The notes under the pieces are model-generated. The model was not told the DNA's origin and ran no database searches. It saw only the letters and a list, made by a program, of their open reading frames with translations. Made by a program: the position numbers and the translations under genes. Positions 63,219 to 64,000 of a stretch of 64,000 bases of DNA are shown here, piece by piece. This DNA is from CAYZMS01 sp964479625 (GTDB lineage Bacteria; Bacteroidota; Bacteroidia; Chitinophagales; Saprospiraceae): assembly GCA_964479625.1 (NCBI GenBank), contig CAYZMS010000015.1, positions 1 through 64,000 of the forward strand, written 5' to 3'. Numbering within the stretch: the stretch's first letter is position 1; each line of letters opens with the position of its first letter.

Positions 63219-63644
63219 TTATATAGTCGCATGCAATTGGCTGCCTATGAAACGTAGCATTTCCTTTTTGATCTCTTCGCGGGCCGATCTAAAAGCTTTC
63301 AGCAAATTTACCGGGTTTTTTTCATGTTCCCTGGGATCGGGTATATTATAATGCAAATAATGTTGATAAGAAAGATTTTTGGGTAAGGGATTATGGGCAC
63401 TTGAACAAACAGTGATCAGAAAGTCGAACTGCTCTGTTTCAAACTCCTTTACCGATTTGGAGGAATGGCTGCTCAAGTCAATATTGTCCTCTTCCATAAC
63501 CTGGAACGTAAGGGGGTGAATGGGTTCTGCATGCAATCCTGCACTGTAAAATGAACCCCATTCGGAAGCAAAATATCGCAAATAGGCTTCAGCCATTTGA
63601 CTTCTTGCTGAATTGGCGCTGCAGAGGACCAGGATTTTTTTCAT
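63219..63644 (-). CDS. ArsC/low-molecular-weight tyrosine phosphatase-like protein
   Basis: 141 residues. VLCSANSARSQMAEAYLRYF has the C-x5-R phosphate loop with Cys8 and Arg14; INVCSSAHN-like ITVCSSAHNPLP is the second family segment, and NIPDPREHEK has the general-acid Asp. Thioredoxin-linked arsenate reductases carry two more cysteines (in the loop and near 82/89); the loop one is Ala13 here and only Cys80 remains. That points to a phosphatase-like or differently coupled enzyme. It is 14 bp upstream of ppk. Confidence 0.85.
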   Translation of the reverse strand: MKKILVLCSANSARSQMAEAYLRYFASEWGSFYSAGLHAEPIHPLTFQVMEEDNIDLSSHSSKSVKEFETEQFDFLITVCSSAHNPLPKNLSYQHYLHYNIPDPREHEKNPVNLLKAFRSAREEIKKEMLRFIGSQLHATI

Positions 63645-63773
63645 GTGGAGCTAACCTTTACTTTACCTGTACATAAAGGTAGCATAATTTTGACCCTAAG
63701 TAAACCCATGACTGGTCTGAAGGGGTCTAAGGACCAATAGGTATTGGCGAAGTCAAAATGAATATTTTTTTTG

Positions 63774-64000
63774 CTAAAAAGTTGGGCAAACGACCTTCCC
63801 ATATCGTTTGCCGGAAGAATTGCCCGACCCAAAACGATAGCCTAAATGGATAGATATGACCGTGTACCAGTCATTAAATAATCCGCCTCGTCGGTAGGTC
63901 ACGTTCAGGTTGCTATCATCATTGGGGTCAAGCGATGGGTTGCTGATCCGGGCAGCTAATTCTCCATTCCCGTTCAATACATCTCCATAAACCACCGGAT
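63774..64000 (-). CDS. Outer-membrane beta-barrel protein (DUF6089-like), C-terminal part only
   Basis: Only the last 75 or so residues are in the window; the gene continues past 64000. NLNVTYRRGGLFNDWYTVIS followed by IHLGYRFG is the end of a Bacteroidota outer-membrane barrel, similar to DUF6089 proteins, in which an RG-x-x-x-DWY motif comes just before the last strand. After the usual final YRFG strand there is an extra tail (SGNSSGKRYGKVVCPTF). Confidence 0.6.
   Translation of the reverse strand, partial: PVVYGDVLNGNGELAARISNPSLDPNDDSNLNVTYRRGGLFNDWYTVISIHLGYRFGSGNSSGKRYGKVVCPTF

Noticed and set aside
63641..63832. 63-residue frame between the ArsC-like and barrel genes
   Set aside because: Low-quality sequence without family features, overlapping the end of the barrel gene.

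Overview
The window looks like chromosomal DNA of a Bacteroidota bacterium, probably from the Saprospiria/Lewinella-like side of the phylum. This is inferred from gene content and not from a marker tree. Indicators are two promoters of the TAnnTTTG type (before ychF and ilvD), few obvious Shine-Dalgarno sequences, many Sec or lipobox secreted proteins, GIN-domain (DUF2807), AsmA-like and DUF6089-like envelope proteins, a tricorn-type protease and an Asp-box propeller protein. I see no insertion sequence, prophage, CRISPR array, rRNA or plasmid gene. One tRNA, tRNA-Arg(CCG), lies at 17.8-17.9 kb.

Layout. 0-12 kb is mainly housekeeping: a broken GT39-type glycosyltransferase, rlmH, a rhomboid protease, a YdcF-family protein, a Nudix hydrolase, dnaK, a secreted M28 peptidase with a frameshifted signal peptide, a cystathionine beta-synthase-type enzyme, a short AsmA-like protein and an MFS transporter. 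12-23 kb holds secreted proteins (tricorn-type protease, double SnoaL lipoprotein with a divergent HxlR regulator, three hypothetical lipoproteins of which two are tandem paralogues, and an Asp-box propeller protein). 23.1-31.7 kb is one minus-strand operon: adaptor, TolC-like channel, ABC ATPase, two permeases, an NtrC-type regulator and its histidine kinase. It has a candidate sigma-54 promoter and symmetric operator-like sites upstream. 31.8-42.3 kb contains a small anti-sigma-like protein, an OmpR-type regulator with a GIN-domain lipoprotein, an S1/P1-nuclease-type hydrolase, two membrane glycosyltransferase-like proteins, ychF, a saccharopine-reductase-type enzyme, a SpoU methyltransferase and an AcpH-type protein. 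42.3-46.3 kb is an ilvD-ilvB-ilvN operon for branched-chain amino acids. 46.6-50.4 kb has a YtfI/YtfJ-like pair, an envelope coiled-coil/barrel protein and a pirin.

50.4-59.65 kb is the most interesting region. It holds two paralogous secreted HExxH metallopeptidase/TPR proteins, two paralogous FecR-like proteins and a CHASE2 membrane protein with no output domain, facing a secreted caspase-TPR protein that keeps its His/Cys dyad. I propose it is an envelope sensing and proteolysis module; its function is not known to me.

59.7-64 kb looks phosphate-related: a BtaA-like lipid enzyme, polyphosphate kinase 1, an ArsC/LMW-phosphatase-like protein, and the end of an outer-membrane barrel gene cut by the window edge. 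Across the whole window the palindrome TTCGAA is strikingly frequent (about 80 by hand count against roughly 16 expected).
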